Shown here in pieces: positions 41,932 through 50,226 of a DNA stretch of 64,000 nucleotides. The stretch is from assembly GCF_018687615.1 (NCBI RefSeq), contig NZ_CP061299.1, positions 1,597,433 to 1,661,432 on the forward strand, read 5' to 3'. The first letter of the stretch is position 1, and every line of letters starts with the position of its first letter. The position numbers and the translations under genes are program-made. Below the pieces are notes generated by a model. It did no database searches. It was not told the origin of the DNA and was given only the letters and a program-made list of their open reading frames with translations. The stretch comes from Polynucleobacter sp. MWH-CaK5. Lineage in GTDB: Bacteria; Pseudomonadota; Gammaproteobacteria; Burkholderiales; Burkholderiaceae.

Positions 41932-42765
41932 TCAAGCCTTTAACAAGTCCAAATTCTTAGCGATTGCCAAAGTGGTTTCAGCCTGATTCAGGCTGTAGAA
42001 ATGCAAGCCTGGAACACCCGCAACACGCAATTGATCACACAAGTCCGAGACCACATCCAAACCAAATGACTTGATCGATGCAGAGTCGTCACCAAATGAC
42101 TGTAGACGCAAACGAATCCAGCGAGGAATCTCTGCACCACAAGCATCAGAGAAGCGTAACAACTGAGTGCTATTCGTGATCGGCATGATGCCTGGAACGA
42201 TTGGTTGATCAACGCCTAACTTATAGGCCTCATCCACAAATCTGAAATAAGCATCACTGTTGAAAAAGTATTGGGTGATGGCTGAGTCTGCACCCGCCTT
42301 CATCTTATTAGCAAACATCAAGATGTCATCACTCATTGATTTCGCCTGAGGATGCATCTCTGGATAAGCCGCTACCTCGATATGGAAATGACTGTCAGTT
42401 TCTGAGCGAATAAATCTGACCAACTCTTCAGCATGATGAAACTCTCCGTATTGACCCATGCCAGAAGGCAGGTCGCCACGCAAAGCCACAATGCGACGAA
42501 TACCGATGTCTTTGTATTGCTTCAGTAGCTCACGAATCTTTTCTTTTGAACTGCCCACACAAGAAAGATGAGGCGCGGCCTCTTGGCCTGCCTCATGGAT
42601 TTCTTTAACGGTCGACAAAGTACCGTCTTGTGTTGAGCCGCCTGCACCAAACGTTACAGAAATAAATGTTGGCTTAAGCGCTGCGGATAACTGCTCTCTA
42701 ACAGAGCGAAGCTTGGCAGCTCCCTCTTCTGTTTTTGGTGGGAAAAACTCAAGGCTTAATTCCAT
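41932..42765 (-). CDS. metF: 5,10-Methylenetetrahydrofolate reductase
   Basis: About 277 residues, a TIM-barrel flavoprotein producing 5-methyl-THF for MetH. It starts MELSLEFFPPKTEEG and contains TFISVTFGAGGSTQDGT, HLSCVGSSKEKI, ALRGDLPSG and the FAD-binding QYFFNSDAYFRF region. The ATG at 42765 has an AGGA site 9 bases upstream; an in-frame ATG at 42774 is possible but abuts that site. It lies 14-24 bases after ahcY and is expected to share the SAH-riboswitch-controlled transcript. Confidence 0.95.
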   Translation of the reverse strand: MELSLEFFPPKTEEGAAKLRSVREQLSAALKPTFISVTFGAGGSTQDGTLSTVKEIHEAGQEAAPHLSCVGSSKEKIRELLKQYKDIGIRRIVALRGDLPSGMGQYGEFHHAEELVRFIRSETDSHFHIEVAAYPEMHPQAKSMSDDILMFANKMKAGADSAITQYFFNSDAYFRFVDEAYKLGVDQPIVPGIMPITNSTQLLRFSDACGAEIPRWIRLRLQSFGDDSASIKSFGLDVVSDLCDQLRVAGVPGLHFYSLNQAETTLAIAKNLDLLKA

Positions 42766-42788
42766 GTCATTCATTCCTGATCACGTTT

Positions 42789-44228
42789 TTAATAACGGTA
42801 TGTTTCAGGCTTGTAAGGGCCTTCTTTTTTCACGTTGATGTAGTTAGCTTGTTGCTCTGACAATTCAGTGAGCTGAGCGTTCAGTTTCTTCAACTGCAAA
42901 CGAGCCACTTTCTCATCAAGGTGCTTAGGCAATGTGTACACGCCCACTGGATACTTAGTGGTGCCAGCAGATTGCCACAACTCGATTTGTGCAATCGTTT
43001 GGTTGGCAAATGATGAGCTCATCACGTAAGACGGGTGACCTGTACCGCAACCCAAGTTAACCAAGCGACCTTTTGCCAAAATGATGATGCGCTTTTCTGG
43101 TTGACCATTGCTTGCAGGGAAAATCACGTGATCCACTTGTGGCTTGATCTCTTCCCACTTGTACTTCTCAACACCAGCGATATCGATTTCATTGTCAAAG
43201 TGACCAATGTTACAAACGATGGCTTGGTCTTTCATTTTTGCCATATGGTCATGAGTGATCACATGGTAGTTACCTGTTGCAGTAACAAAGATGTCTGCCT
43301 TATCTGCAGCGTAGTCCATGGTCACAACACGGTAGCCTTCCATGGCTGCCTGAAGTGCGCAAATTGGATCAACTTCTGTCACCCATACTTGAGCTGACAA
43401 GGCACGCAAAGCTTGTGCTGAACCCTTACCCACGTCGCCATAACCAGCAACCACAGCCACCTTGCCCGCAATCATTACGTCTGTGGCACGTTTGATACCA
43501 TCGACCAATGATTCACGGCAACCATACAAGTTATCAAACTTGCTCTTAGTCACTGAGTCATTCACGTTGATCGCTGGGAACTTTAATTCGCCCTTAGCGT
43601 GCATTTGATACAAGCGATGCACACCTGTTGTGGTTTCCTCTGTCACGCCTTTTACTTTCTCAAGACGAACTGAATACCAAGTTGGGTCAATTTTTAATTT
43701 GGCTTTGATCGAAGCAAACAACACTGTTTCTTCTTCGCTCGTTGGGTTGTTCAATACTGACAAATCTTTTTCAGCTTTTGTACCCAAGTGCAACAACATC
43801 GTGGCATCGCCGCCGTCATCCAAAATCATGTTTGAGTAGCCACCATCTTGCCATTCAAAAATACGGTGCGTGAATTCCCAGTATTGCTCAAGCGTCTCGC
43901 CTTTGATCGCAAACACTGGTGTACCGTTTGCAGCAATCGCAGCGGCTGCGTGATCTTGTGTTGAGAAAATATTGCAAGACGCCCAGCGCACTTCAGCACC
44001 AAGAGCTTCTAATGTTTCAATCAAAACAGCTGTTTGAATTGTCATGTGCAAAGAGCCAGTGATGCGAGCACCGCGCAAAGGCTGGCTAGCAGAAAACTCT
44101 TCACGAATCGCCATCAAACCAGGCATTTCAGTTTCGGCGATGATAATTTCTTTGCGACCCCATGCAGCCAATGAAATATCGGCGATGGCGCAATCTTTAA
44201 GCATATTTAAATCAGCAGGTTTGTTCAT
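42789..44228 (-). CDS. ahcY: S-adenosylhomocysteine hydrolase
   Basis: A 479-residue NAD-dependent enzyme splitting SAH into adenosine and homocysteine, which pulls methyl-transfer reactions forward. Motifs: ITGSLHMTIQTAVLIETL near the N-terminus, DDGGDATMLLH, NVNDSVTKSKFDN, and the NAD loop VVAGYGDVGKGSAQALR (about 258-274); it ends KPETYRY. The ATG at 44228 has a GGAG site 5 bases upstream; a GTG two codons earlier is less likely. The gene has a SAH riboswitch in its leader. Confidence 0.97.
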   Translation of the reverse strand: MNKPADLNMLKDCAIADISLAAWGRKEIIIAETEMPGLMAIREEFSASQPLRGARITGSLHMTIQTAVLIETLEALGAEVRWASCNIFSTQDHAAAAIAANGTPVFAIKGETLEQYWEFTHRIFEWQDGGYSNMILDDGGDATMLLHLGTKAEKDLSVLNNPTSEEETVLFASIKAKLKIDPTWYSVRLEKVKGVTEETTTGVHRLYQMHAKGELKFPAINVNDSVTKSKFDNLYGCRESLVDGIKRATDVMIAGKVAVVAGYGDVGKGSAQALRALSAQVWVTEVDPICALQAAMEGYRVVTMDYAADKADIFVTATGNYHVITHDHMAKMKDQAIVCNIGHFDNEIDIAGVEKYKWEEIKPQVDHVIFPASNGQPEKRIIILAKGRLVNLGCGTGHPSYVMSSSFANQTIAQIELWQSAGTTKYPVGVYTLPKHLDEKVARLQLKKLNAQLTELSEQQANYINVKKEGPYKPETYRY

Positions 44229-44268
44229 ATCCACTCCAAGCTAGTAAGGAAGATCATGGAGGGCAAAT

Positions 44269-44309
44269 AAAAAAAGCCCGCCAACCAATCACTTCACAGG
44301 TTAGCGAGC
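44269..44309 (-). terminator. Terminator of the SAH riboswitch expression platform
   Basis: On the minus strand GCTCGCTAACC, a 12-nt loop, GGTTGGCGGGC, then TTTTTTT. The 11-bp stem has one G-T wobble. Its 5' arm overlaps the 3' end of the SAH aptamer (GACGCTCG), so aptamer folding and termination compete. It also lies 30-40 bases before the ahcY ribosome site. Confidence 0.85.
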
Positions 44310-44395
44310 GTCGTTGCTAAAGGCCTGGGGCCTTCCTCTAAGCCTAGGGTGTTTAAGACTTAGAGACTTAAACACCTCGCAACGCTCCTTAGAGA
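44299..44395 (-). promoter_or_regulatory. S-adenosylhomocysteine (SAH) riboswitch
   Basis: The minus-strand leader of ahcY carries the hallmark blocks of this class: AAGGAGCGTTGCGA at the 5' side (about 44391-44378), AGGCTTAG in the middle, and GCAACGACGCTCG at the 3' side (about 44317-44305). The GCGTTGC/GCAACG pairing closes the aptamer. SAH riboswitches turn on SAH recycling genes when SAH accumulates; here binding should occupy GCTCG and prevent the terminator at 44269-44309. The variable hairpin between is GTGTTTAAGTC/GACTTAAACAC-like. Confidence 0.9.
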
Positions 44396-44404
44396 TTTCG
44401 CAAA

Positions 44405-44410
44405 ATTATA
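44405..44410 (-). promoter_or_regulatory. -10 box (TATAAT) of the ahcY promoter overlapping the metK stop codon
   Basis: A perfect TATAAT on the minus strand includes the TAA stop of metK. A transcript would start about 44398, right at the 5' edge of the SAH aptamer, which supports it. I find no good -35 hexamer 16-18 bases upstream. Confidence 0.5.
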
Positions 44411-45572
44411 AACCAGCAGCGGCCCTTAAGGCTGCAGCCTTGTCTGTGGCTTCCCATGTGAACTCAGGCTCTTCACGGCCAAAGTGACCGTAAGCAGCTG
44501 TTTTGCGGTAGATTGGACGCAACAAGTTCAACATTTTCACGATGCCCTTTGGTCTTAAATCAAAGTGAGCACGCACTAACTCAGCAATCTTCTCATCTGA
44601 AATCTTGCCTGTGCCATAGGTGCTGACCATCACAGAGGTTGGCTGAGCCACGCCAATCGCGTATGAAATCTGCACCAAACACTTGCTGGCCAAACCAGCG
44701 GCCACGATGTTTTTAGCCACATAACGACCCGCATAGGCAGCTGAACGATCCACTTTCGATGGGTCTTTGCCTGAGAAAGCACCGCCGCCGTGAGGGGCTG
44801 CACCACCGTATGTATCAACAATGATTTTGCGTCCTGTCAAACCGCAATCACCCTGTGGTCCACCGATCACAAAACGACCCGTTGGGTTCACCAAGTACTT
44901 GATTTCGCCTTTGATCAATTCTTTTGGAAGTACTGGCTTGATGATTTCTTCAATCACAGCTTCACGAAGCTTCTCTAAAGAAATATCTGGAGAGTGCTGA
45001 GTAGACAAAACAATCGTGTCAATTGAATCTGGCTTGCCATCAACGTAACGCAAAGTCACTTGTGACTTTGCATCTGGGCGCAACCAATTCAAACGACCAT
45101 CACGACGCAAATCGGCTTGACGCTCCACTAAGCGGTGTGACAAATGAATTGGTAAAGGCATTAATTCTGGGGTTTCATCAACCGCATAACCAAACATCAA
45201 ACCTTGGTCGCCAGCACCTTGATCAAGACCATCGTCATGGGCTTTATCAACGCCCTGAGCAATGTCTGGACTTTGCTTGTCATAAGCCACCAACACTGCG
45301 CAGCCTTTGTAATCAATACCGTACTCAGTATTGTCGTAACCGATTTGACGAATGGTGTCTCGTGCGACGTGGATGTAATCAACGTTCGCTGTTGTGGTGA
45401 TTTCACCTGCAAGAACAACCAAGCCAGTGTTGCAAAGAGTCTCTGCAGCTACACGTGCGGTTGGGTCTTGGGCCAAAATGGCATCAAGAATTGCATCAGA
45501 AATTTGATCAGATACTTTATCTGGGTGGCCTTCAGAAACTGACTCTGAGGTAAAGAAATAATTGTTCGCCAT
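44406..45572 (-). CDS. metK: S-adenosylmethionine synthetase
   Basis: A 388-residue enzyme joining methionine and ATP to SAM. Motifs: FTSESVSEGHPDKVSDQISD (8-27, with the catalytic His), GAGDQGLMFGYA (about 116-127), and the phosphate-binding GGGAFSGKDPSKVDRSAAY (about 260-278). The ATG at 45572 has an AAGGAG site. It is preceded by a structured leader of about 110 nt with a clear promoter (45692-45719) and is followed immediately by the ahcY promoter and riboswitch. The order metK-ahcY-metF groups SAM production with SAH recycling. Confidence 0.97.
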   Translation of the reverse strand: MANNYFFTSESVSEGHPDKVSDQISDAILDAILAQDPTARVAAETLCNTGLVVLAGEITTTANVDYIHVARDTIRQIGYDNTEYGIDYKGCAVLVAYDKQSPDIAQGVDKAHDDGLDQGAGDQGLMFGYAVDETPELMPLPIHLSHRLVERQADLRRDGRLNWLRPDAKSQVTLRYVDGKPDSIDTIVLSTQHSPDISLEKLREAVIEEIIKPVLPKELIKGEIKYLVNPTGRFVIGGPQGDCGLTGRKIIVDTYGGAAPHGGGAFSGKDPSKVDRSAAYAGRYVAKNIVAAGLASKCLVQISYAIGVAQPTSVMVSTYGTGKISDEKIAELVRAHFDLRPKGIVKMLNLLRPIYRKTAAYGHFGREEPEFTWEATDKAAALRAAAGL

Positions 45573-45686
45573 GAATGCTCCTTAGTTAAATAAGCGACAA
45601 CACGTGCCGAGTATTACTAAGTGCGGCGACGCTTTAGCGGATATTTTGAATTCGCCCCGCAAGTTGTCTTAACTCGGCGAATAGCC
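45573..45686 (-). promoter_or_regulatory. Structured metK leader RNA with mutually exclusive helices (candidate riboswitch)
   Basis: In transcript direction: GCCGAGT (45678-45672), TAA, GACAAC (45668-45663), then a hairpin GCGGGGCGA/TCGCCGC (45660-45652 with 45629-45623), ACTCGGC (45612-45606), GTTGTC (45601-45596), TTAACT (45589-45584), and AAGGAG (45583-45578). GCCGAGT pairs perfectly with ACTCGGC, and GACAAC pairs perfectly with GTTGTC further 3', which gives an H-type pseudoknot. Alternatively AGTTAA-GACAAC pairs with GTTGTC and TTAACT, abolishing the first helix and ending next to the ribosome site. It lacks the S-box/SAM-I core. Ligand unknown; SAM or a related metabolite is the natural guess. 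Confidence 0.6.
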
Positions 45687-45691
45687 TAAAT

Positions 45692-45719
45692 TCTATAACA
45701 TTCTCACTTTTGATGGCAA
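45692..45719 (-). promoter_or_regulatory. Sigma-70-type promoter of metK
   Basis: On the minus strand TTGCCA (45719-45714), a 16-base spacer and TATAGA (45697-45692). The predicted start near 45686 places the whole structured leader in the transcript. Confidence 0.6.
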
Positions 45720-45724
45720 ACCTG

Positions 45725-45730
45725 TATATT
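45725..45730 (+). promoter_or_regulatory. -10 box (TATATT) directly before dapF
   Basis: TATATT ends 7 bases before the dapF ATG at 45738, and no ribosome-binding site lies between. Transcription from it would begin at or next to the A of the start codon, giving a leaderless mRNA. A weak -35 (TTCTCA, 45701-45706) lies 18 bases upstream. Confidence 0.4.
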
Positions 45731-45737
45731 TACCCCT

Positions 45738-46613
45738 ATGACGAGCACAAGATTACGCTTCACCAAAATGCATGGCGCAGGCAATGATTTCATTGTCTTG
45801 AATGGCATATCTCAGGACCTTTCTGGCATCACCAAAGAGCAGTGGGCAAGACTTGCCCATCGTCAATTTGGCATTGGTGCTGATCAAATCCTTTTGGTAG
45901 AAAAGCCAACCGTGGCTGAGGCAGAATTTCGCTACAGAATATTTAACTCTGATGGCGGTGAAGTCGAGCAATGCGGCAATGGGTCTCGTTGCTTTGTTCG
46001 CTTTGTGAGAGACAAGGGTTTGACCAAGAACAAAACAGTCAAAGTACAAGTGGCTCACACCATTCTGTCTCTGACTGAAAATGACGATGGGCAAGTCACA
46101 GTCAACATGGGTGCCCCCATCCTATCGAATGAAGCGATTCCTTTTAACTCTTCAGCTCTTCAAGAAAAAGTTGAAGGTGGGACGAACCTATATCAACTCG
46201 AACTGTCTGATCATGCTGTGTGGATCAATGCCATCTCTATGGGCAATCCACATGCCGTGCAAATTGTGCAAGATCTTGATACTGCCCCCGTTGCAAAAGA
46301 TGGTCCGCAGATAGAAAAACATGTGGCATTTCCGAAGAAGGTGAATGCTGGCTTCATGCAAATTCAGAATCGCCACGAAATCAAACTGCGCGTCTTTGAA
46401 AGAGGCTCAGGAGAAACCTTGGCCTGTGGAACCGGTGCGTGCGCAGCGGTTGTGTCTGGCATTTTGAGAGGCCATCTGGACTCTCCAGTGACGGTTCATA
46501 CACGCGGTGGAGATCTGAGCATTGCATGGGACAGCGCTTCATCAATGCAACATCCGGTCATGATGACCGGACCCGCTCAAACTGTTTTTGAAGGCGAGAT
46601 CACTCTCGACTAA
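45738..46613 (+). CDS. dapF: Diaminopimelate epimerase
   Basis: A 291-residue PLP-independent epimerase converting LL- to meso-diaminopimelate for peptidoglycan and lysine. The two catalytic cysteines are in VEQCGNGSRCFVRF (about 73-86) and GETLACGTGACAAV (about 226-239), and it opens FTKMHGAGNDFIVLN. Length is slightly above the usual 275. It stands alone, divergent from metK and convergent with pyrE. In enterics dapF neighbours the DUF484-xerC genes; here those lie about 14 kb away. Confidence 0.96.
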   Translation: MTSTRLRFTKMHGAGNDFIVLNGISQDLSGITKEQWARLAHRQFGIGADQILLVEKPTVAEAEFRYRIFNSDGGEVEQCGNGSRCFVRFVRDKGLTKNKTVKVQVAHTILSLTENDDGQVTVNMGAPILSNEAIPFNSSALQEKVEGGTNLYQLELSDHAVWINAISMGNPHAVQIVQDLDTAPVAKDGPQIEKHVAFPKKVNAGFMQIQNRHEIKLRVFERGSGETLACGTGACAAVVSGILRGHLDSPVTVHTRGGDLSIAWDSASSMQHPVMMTGPAQTVFEGEITLD

Positions 46614-46630
46614 GCGTTAGCTTAATGACA

Positions 46631-47302
46631 TTAAACGCCGTACTGATCTCGGTAGGCCTTCACAGCTGGTAAGTACTGTTGCAATTCTTTGCTTTGGCTT
46701 GACTCCAAAAAACTCATCAAGCTTGCTAGATTTGCAATTGATACCACTGGCATACCAAATTCTTTTTCTACGTTTTGAACAGCCGAGCTATCAGCGATCT
46801 CAGTCGCCGTGCCAGCTCTTTCCATGCGATCCAAAGCAATCAAAACAGCCGCCGGGTTTGCGCCCGCGTGACGAATGATGTCAACCGATTCGCGCACCGA
46901 AGTGCCTGCAGAAATCACATCATCAATGATCACCACTCGACCTTTTAATGGTGCACCCACCAAAGTGCCGCCTTCACCATGATCTTTGGCCTCTTTGCGA
47001 TTAAAACAAAACGGCACTGGACGCCCCATGCCAGCCAAGGCAACAGCAGTCGTGGCCGCCAAAGTAATTCCTTTATAGGCTGGGCCAAACAACATATCAA
47101 ACTGAACACCTGAGTTAATCAATGCTTTGGCATAAAACTCACCCAAAGCTTTGAGGAGTGCGCCATCATTGAAACCACCGGCATTAAAAAAGTAAGGAGA
47201 TAATCGACCCGCTTTTGTTTTAAATTCGCCAAAAGCTAACACTTTGGCATCTAAGGCAAAATGGATAAATTCGTTTTTAAAGTTTTCTTGATTGGAAGTC
47301 AT
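46631..47302 (-). CDS. pyrE: Orotate phosphoribosyltransferase
   Basis: About 223 residues from the ATG at 47302. It makes OMP from orotate and PRPP in pyrimidine synthesis. The PRPP-binding loop VVIIDDVISAGTSVRES is at about 125-141, and the flexible-loop RKEAKDHGEGGTLVG at 105-119. A longer frame to 47383 would read through the divergent xth start and lacks family support. Only 7 bases separate its ATG from that of xth, so each promoter must lie within the other gene's coding sequence. Confidence 0.95.
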   Translation of the reverse strand: MTSNQENFKNEFIHFALDAKVLAFGEFKTKAGRLSPYFFNAGGFNDGALLKALGEFYAKALINSGVQFDMLFGPAYKGITLAATTAVALAGMGRPVPFCFNRKEAKDHGEGGTLVGAPLKGRVVIIDDVISAGTSVRESVDIIRHAGANPAAVLIALDRMERAGTATEIADSSAVQNVEKEFGMPVVSIANLASLMSFLESSQSKELQQYLPAVKAYRDQYGV

Positions 47303-47309
47303 AACCGAG

Positions 47310-48089
47310 ATGTTACGCATCATTACCGCCAACCTCAATGGTATTCGTTCAGCAGCTAAAAAAGGTTTCTTTGAGTGGGCCAATACTCAAAGCCCTGACA
47401 TCCTTTGTATTCAAGAGCTTAAGGCTCAAGAAGCTGATTTAGACAGCGCCTTGATGAACCCCAATGGCTATCATGGATTTTTTCAATACGCCCTCAAAAA
47501 AGGCTATAGCGGCGTTGGGCTTTATTCAAAAAAAGCACCTGACAGCATCAAAATTGGTTTTGATGATGGCGAGTTTGATGCCGAAGGTCGTTATGTTGAG
47601 GCAAGGTTTGGCAATCTGATTGTTATTTCCGCTTACTTTCCTTCGGGCTCGAGTGCCCCTGAGCGTCAAGAAGCCAAATTCAGATTTCTTGATCTGTTCA
47701 TGCCCCACATCAAAAAACTGAAATCAGAAGGCCTAGAAATTGTTCTTTGTGGCGACATCAACATTGCCCATAAAGAAATCGACTTAAAGAATTGGAAAGG
47801 CAATCTTAAAAATTCAGGCTTCACACCTGAAGAGCGCGAATGGATGACGCAACTGTTTAGTGAAGCAGGTTTCATGGATGTGTACCGACTCCTCCACCCC
47901 AACACCGAAGACGAATGCTACACATGGTGGAGTCAAAGAGGTCAAGCTTATGCAAAAAATGTGGGCTGGAGAATTGACTACCAAATTGCAACTCCTGGAA
48001 TTGCCAAGAAAGCACAACGAGTTGAAATTTATAAAGGTGAAAAATTCTCTGATCACGCCCCGCTGATCATTGACTACGAAGGCGTATAA
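47310..48089 (+). CDS. xth: Exodeoxyribonuclease III
   Basis: About 259 residues, an AP endonuclease and 3' exonuclease of base-excision repair. Motifs: RIITANLNGIRSAA (3-16), ILCIQELKAQ with the metal glutamate (about 33-42), CGDINIAHKEIDLKN (near 144-158), and the C-terminal SDHAPLIIDYE with the catalytic His. The ATG at 47310 matches the family start. It is head-to-head with pyrE and convergent with the M48 protease gene, with 3 bases between stops. Confidence 0.95.
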   Translation: MLRIITANLNGIRSAAKKGFFEWANTQSPDILCIQELKAQEADLDSALMNPNGYHGFFQYALKKGYSGVGLYSKKAPDSIKIGFDDGEFDAEGRYVEARFGNLIVISAYFPSGSSAPERQEAKFRFLDLFMPHIKKLKSEGLEIVLCGDINIAHKEIDLKNWKGNLKNSGFTPEEREWMTQLFSEAGFMDVYRLLHPNTEDECYTWWSQRGQAYAKNVGWRIDYQIATPGIAKKAQRVEIYKGEKFSDHAPLIIDYEGV

Positions 48090-48092
48090 ATC

Positions 48093-48962
48093 TTAAGGCT
48101 TGTAGTTGGGTAATTTATCAACGGTGGTATTTTTGGCGCGCGCATACAAAAATAAAGCCTCGTTGATATTTCTTTGAATTTCATAAATTCGACTATCACC
48201 CGATGGATGCGTAGAAAGCCACTCTGGCTGCTTGTCTTTTGATAGCTGACCCATCTTTTGCCACAAAGAAATTCCTGCGCGCGGATCATAGCCAGCCCTA
48301 GCAGCAATATCCATACCAACCAAGTCAGCATCTCTTTCATCAGCTCTTGAAAAACTCAAGCCTAAGATTTGCAGGCCCTGGCCCAAAGCTTGCCCACCCA
48401 GATTACCCAAGCCCAAAGCTGAAGATAAAACGCTGGCACCTAAATTACTCAACTGTGCTTTAGCGATTCTGTCTCTGGCGTGCTCGCGCAAAGCATGGGC
48501 AATTTCATGGCCCATGACAGTCGCAACTTCATCATCATTTAACTTGAGCTTTTCTATGATGCCGGTATAAAAAGCAATCTTTCCACCAGGCATACAAAAT
48601 GCATTCACCTCATCAGAAATGAATAAATTAACTTCCCACTTCCAAGCCTGAGATTCTGGATTCCAGGCATAGGCATGCGGCAATATCTTTTTCGAAATCG
48701 CACGCAAACGAATCACTTGCGGATGATTGTCAGGTGCCAAGGCATTTTTTTGAGAGGCCTTTTGCTTCATGGTGTTATATTGCTTGGTGGCAGACGCCTC
48801 CAGCTGACTGGCAGGAACCATGTCCTTTAAGCTCGAGCTATTACCAACTCTCACGCCATCGGTCGGACCGGTTTGCCTTGAGGAACTGCTGCAAGCTCCC
48901 AACAAAGCAATCAGAGAAAATAAAAAATATCTTTTAAAATTTAAAGAAATCAACACAGTCAT
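48093..48962 (-). CDS. M48-family metalloprotease, lipoprotein
   Basis: About 289 residues from the ATG at 48962. The lipobox is LLGAC (about residue 24). The zinc-protease motif is VMGHEIAHALREHARDR (near 146-162) and the third ligand lies in RADERDADLVG. It resembles LoiP/BepA-type periplasmic proteases involved in outer-membrane protein quality control. No TPR domain follows, so it is LoiP-like in size. The next gene upstream on this strand, ampG, ends 4 bases away. Confidence 0.88.
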   Translation of the reverse strand: MTVLISLNFKRYFLFSLIALLGACSSSSRQTGPTDGVRVGNSSSLKDMVPASQLEASATKQYNTMKQKASQKNALAPDNHPQVIRLRAISKKILPHAYAWNPESQAWKWEVNLFISDEVNAFCMPGGKIAFYTGIIEKLKLNDDEVATVMGHEIAHALREHARDRIAKAQLSNLGASVLSSALGLGNLGGQALGQGLQILGLSFSRADERDADLVGMDIAARAGYDPRAGISLWQKMGQLSKDKQPEWLSTHPSGDSRIYEIQRNINEALFLYARAKNTTVDKLPNYKP

Positions 48963-48966
48963 CTGA

Positions 48967-50226
48967 TCACGCAGTTTTTTCAAATGGAGATTTTTTTTCT
49001 TCACGCCATGGTGCAATCTTAGGCAACAACATCAAACCAGGCAATGCCAACACAACGCAAATAATGAAGAAGTTGGTCCACCCCGTGAATTCAACAATGT
49101 AACCAGTCAATGCATTGATAAAGGTTCGCGGCACAGCTGATAAGCTGGTGAACAAAGCAAACTGAGTGGCCGTGAAGCGCGGATTGGTCTCTAAAGCAAG
49201 ATACGCCGTGAATGCGGCTGTTCCAAGACCTGCCGTGATTGCCTCAAAACCAATCACCCATGACAAGACCCACAAATCAGGGCCTGATTGAGCAAGCACC
49301 ACAAAACCAAAAGTGGCCACCGCCTGCAACACACCAAAAATCCACAAGCCTTTATTGACGCCCGTTTTTAACATCCAATAAGCGCCAAGGATTCCTCCTA
49401 GGATGCTGGCCCAAAGACCTGCATTTTTGGCAACGATGCCAATTTCAGTTCGGGTAAAACCAAGTTCAATATAAAAAGGCGTGGCTAAAGCACTCGCCAT
49501 AGAATCACCCAGCTTATAAAGAAAAATAAATAACAAAATTAAAGCGGCGTGCTTCCAACCAGAGCGATGAATGAACTCCTTAAAAGGTTCAATCACTGCC
49601 TCTTTCATGGTCAGCGGCGGAGGGCCGTACTCTCTTGGCTCTGACACCAACAGCGTTGTCAAAATACCTGGGAGCATGAATAAGCCAGTGATAAAAAACA
49701 CCCAATCCCAAGTGATGATGTCTGACAAAATCAATGAAAGTGATCCGGGCACCAGTGTTGACAACTTATAAGCATTCACAAAGAGCGCTGTACCAGAACC
49801 CATTTGACCTTCGGTCAACCATTCGCGTCGATGAGCATCAACCACGATGTCTTGGCTTGCGGAGAAGAAAGCAACAATCGATGCTAAAAAAACCACGATC
49901 CAAATTTCAGTGCTGGGATTGAATTGACCCATCAAGATCACAGCCAGCATCACAGCAATTTGTGTCACGACCATCCAACCGCGACGGCGCCCCAAAAATG
50001 GCAACTTGAATCGATCCATCGCCGGAGCCCACAAGAACTTCCATGTGTAGGGCATGCCGACCAAGGCAAACAAACCAATGGCTTTTAAATCGACGCCCTC
50101 ACTTTTTAACCATGCTGAAAGCAGGTTATAAAGAATGAACAAAGGCAGTCCACTAGAAAACCCTAGAAAAATACAAACAAGTAATGCTTTGGTTCTACTT
50201 GGCCCGACGTGCACGATAGACTGCAA
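48967..50226 (-). CDS. ampG: AmpG-family muropeptide transporter
   Basis: A 419-residue MFS protein with about 12 transmembrane helices. The start region LLVCIFLGFSSGLPLFILYN, then LFALVGMPYTWKFLWAPAMDR and LGRRRGWM, are AmpG signatures. It imports anhydro-muropeptides released by lytic transglycosylases for recycling. The TTG at 50226 follows a strong AGGGGA ribosome site 5 bases upstream, so I keep this rare start even though it overlaps metW by 32 bases. An internal GTG at 50214 is an alternative. Confidence 0.9.
   Translation of the reverse strand: MQSIVHVGPSRTKALLVCIFLGFSSGLPLFILYNLLSAWLKSEGVDLKAIGLFALVGMPYTWKFLWAPAMDRFKLPFLGRRRGWMVVTQIAVMLAVILMGQFNPSTEIWIVVFLASIVAFFSASQDIVVDAHRREWLTEGQMGSGTALFVNAYKLSTLVPGSLSLILSDIITWDWVFFITGLFMLPGILTTLLVSEPREYGPPPLTMKEAVIEPFKEFIHRSGWKHAALILLFIFLYKLGDSMASALATPFYIELGFTRTEIGIVAKNAGLWASILGGILGAYWMLKTGVNKGLWIFGVLQAVATFGFVVLAQSGPDLWVLSWVIGFEAITAGLGTAAFTAYLALETNPRFTATQFALFTSLSAVPRTFINALTGYIVEFTGWTNFFIICVVLALPGLMLLPKIAPWREEKKSPFEKTA

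Noticed and set aside
43035..43397. 120-residue frame antisense to ahcY
   Set aside because: It is the complement of a highly conserved gene with no ribosome site or recognisable domain.
45573..45686. metK leader as an S-box (SAM-I) riboswitch
   Set aside because: None of the conserved SAM-I core blocks are present, and the pairing scheme differs.
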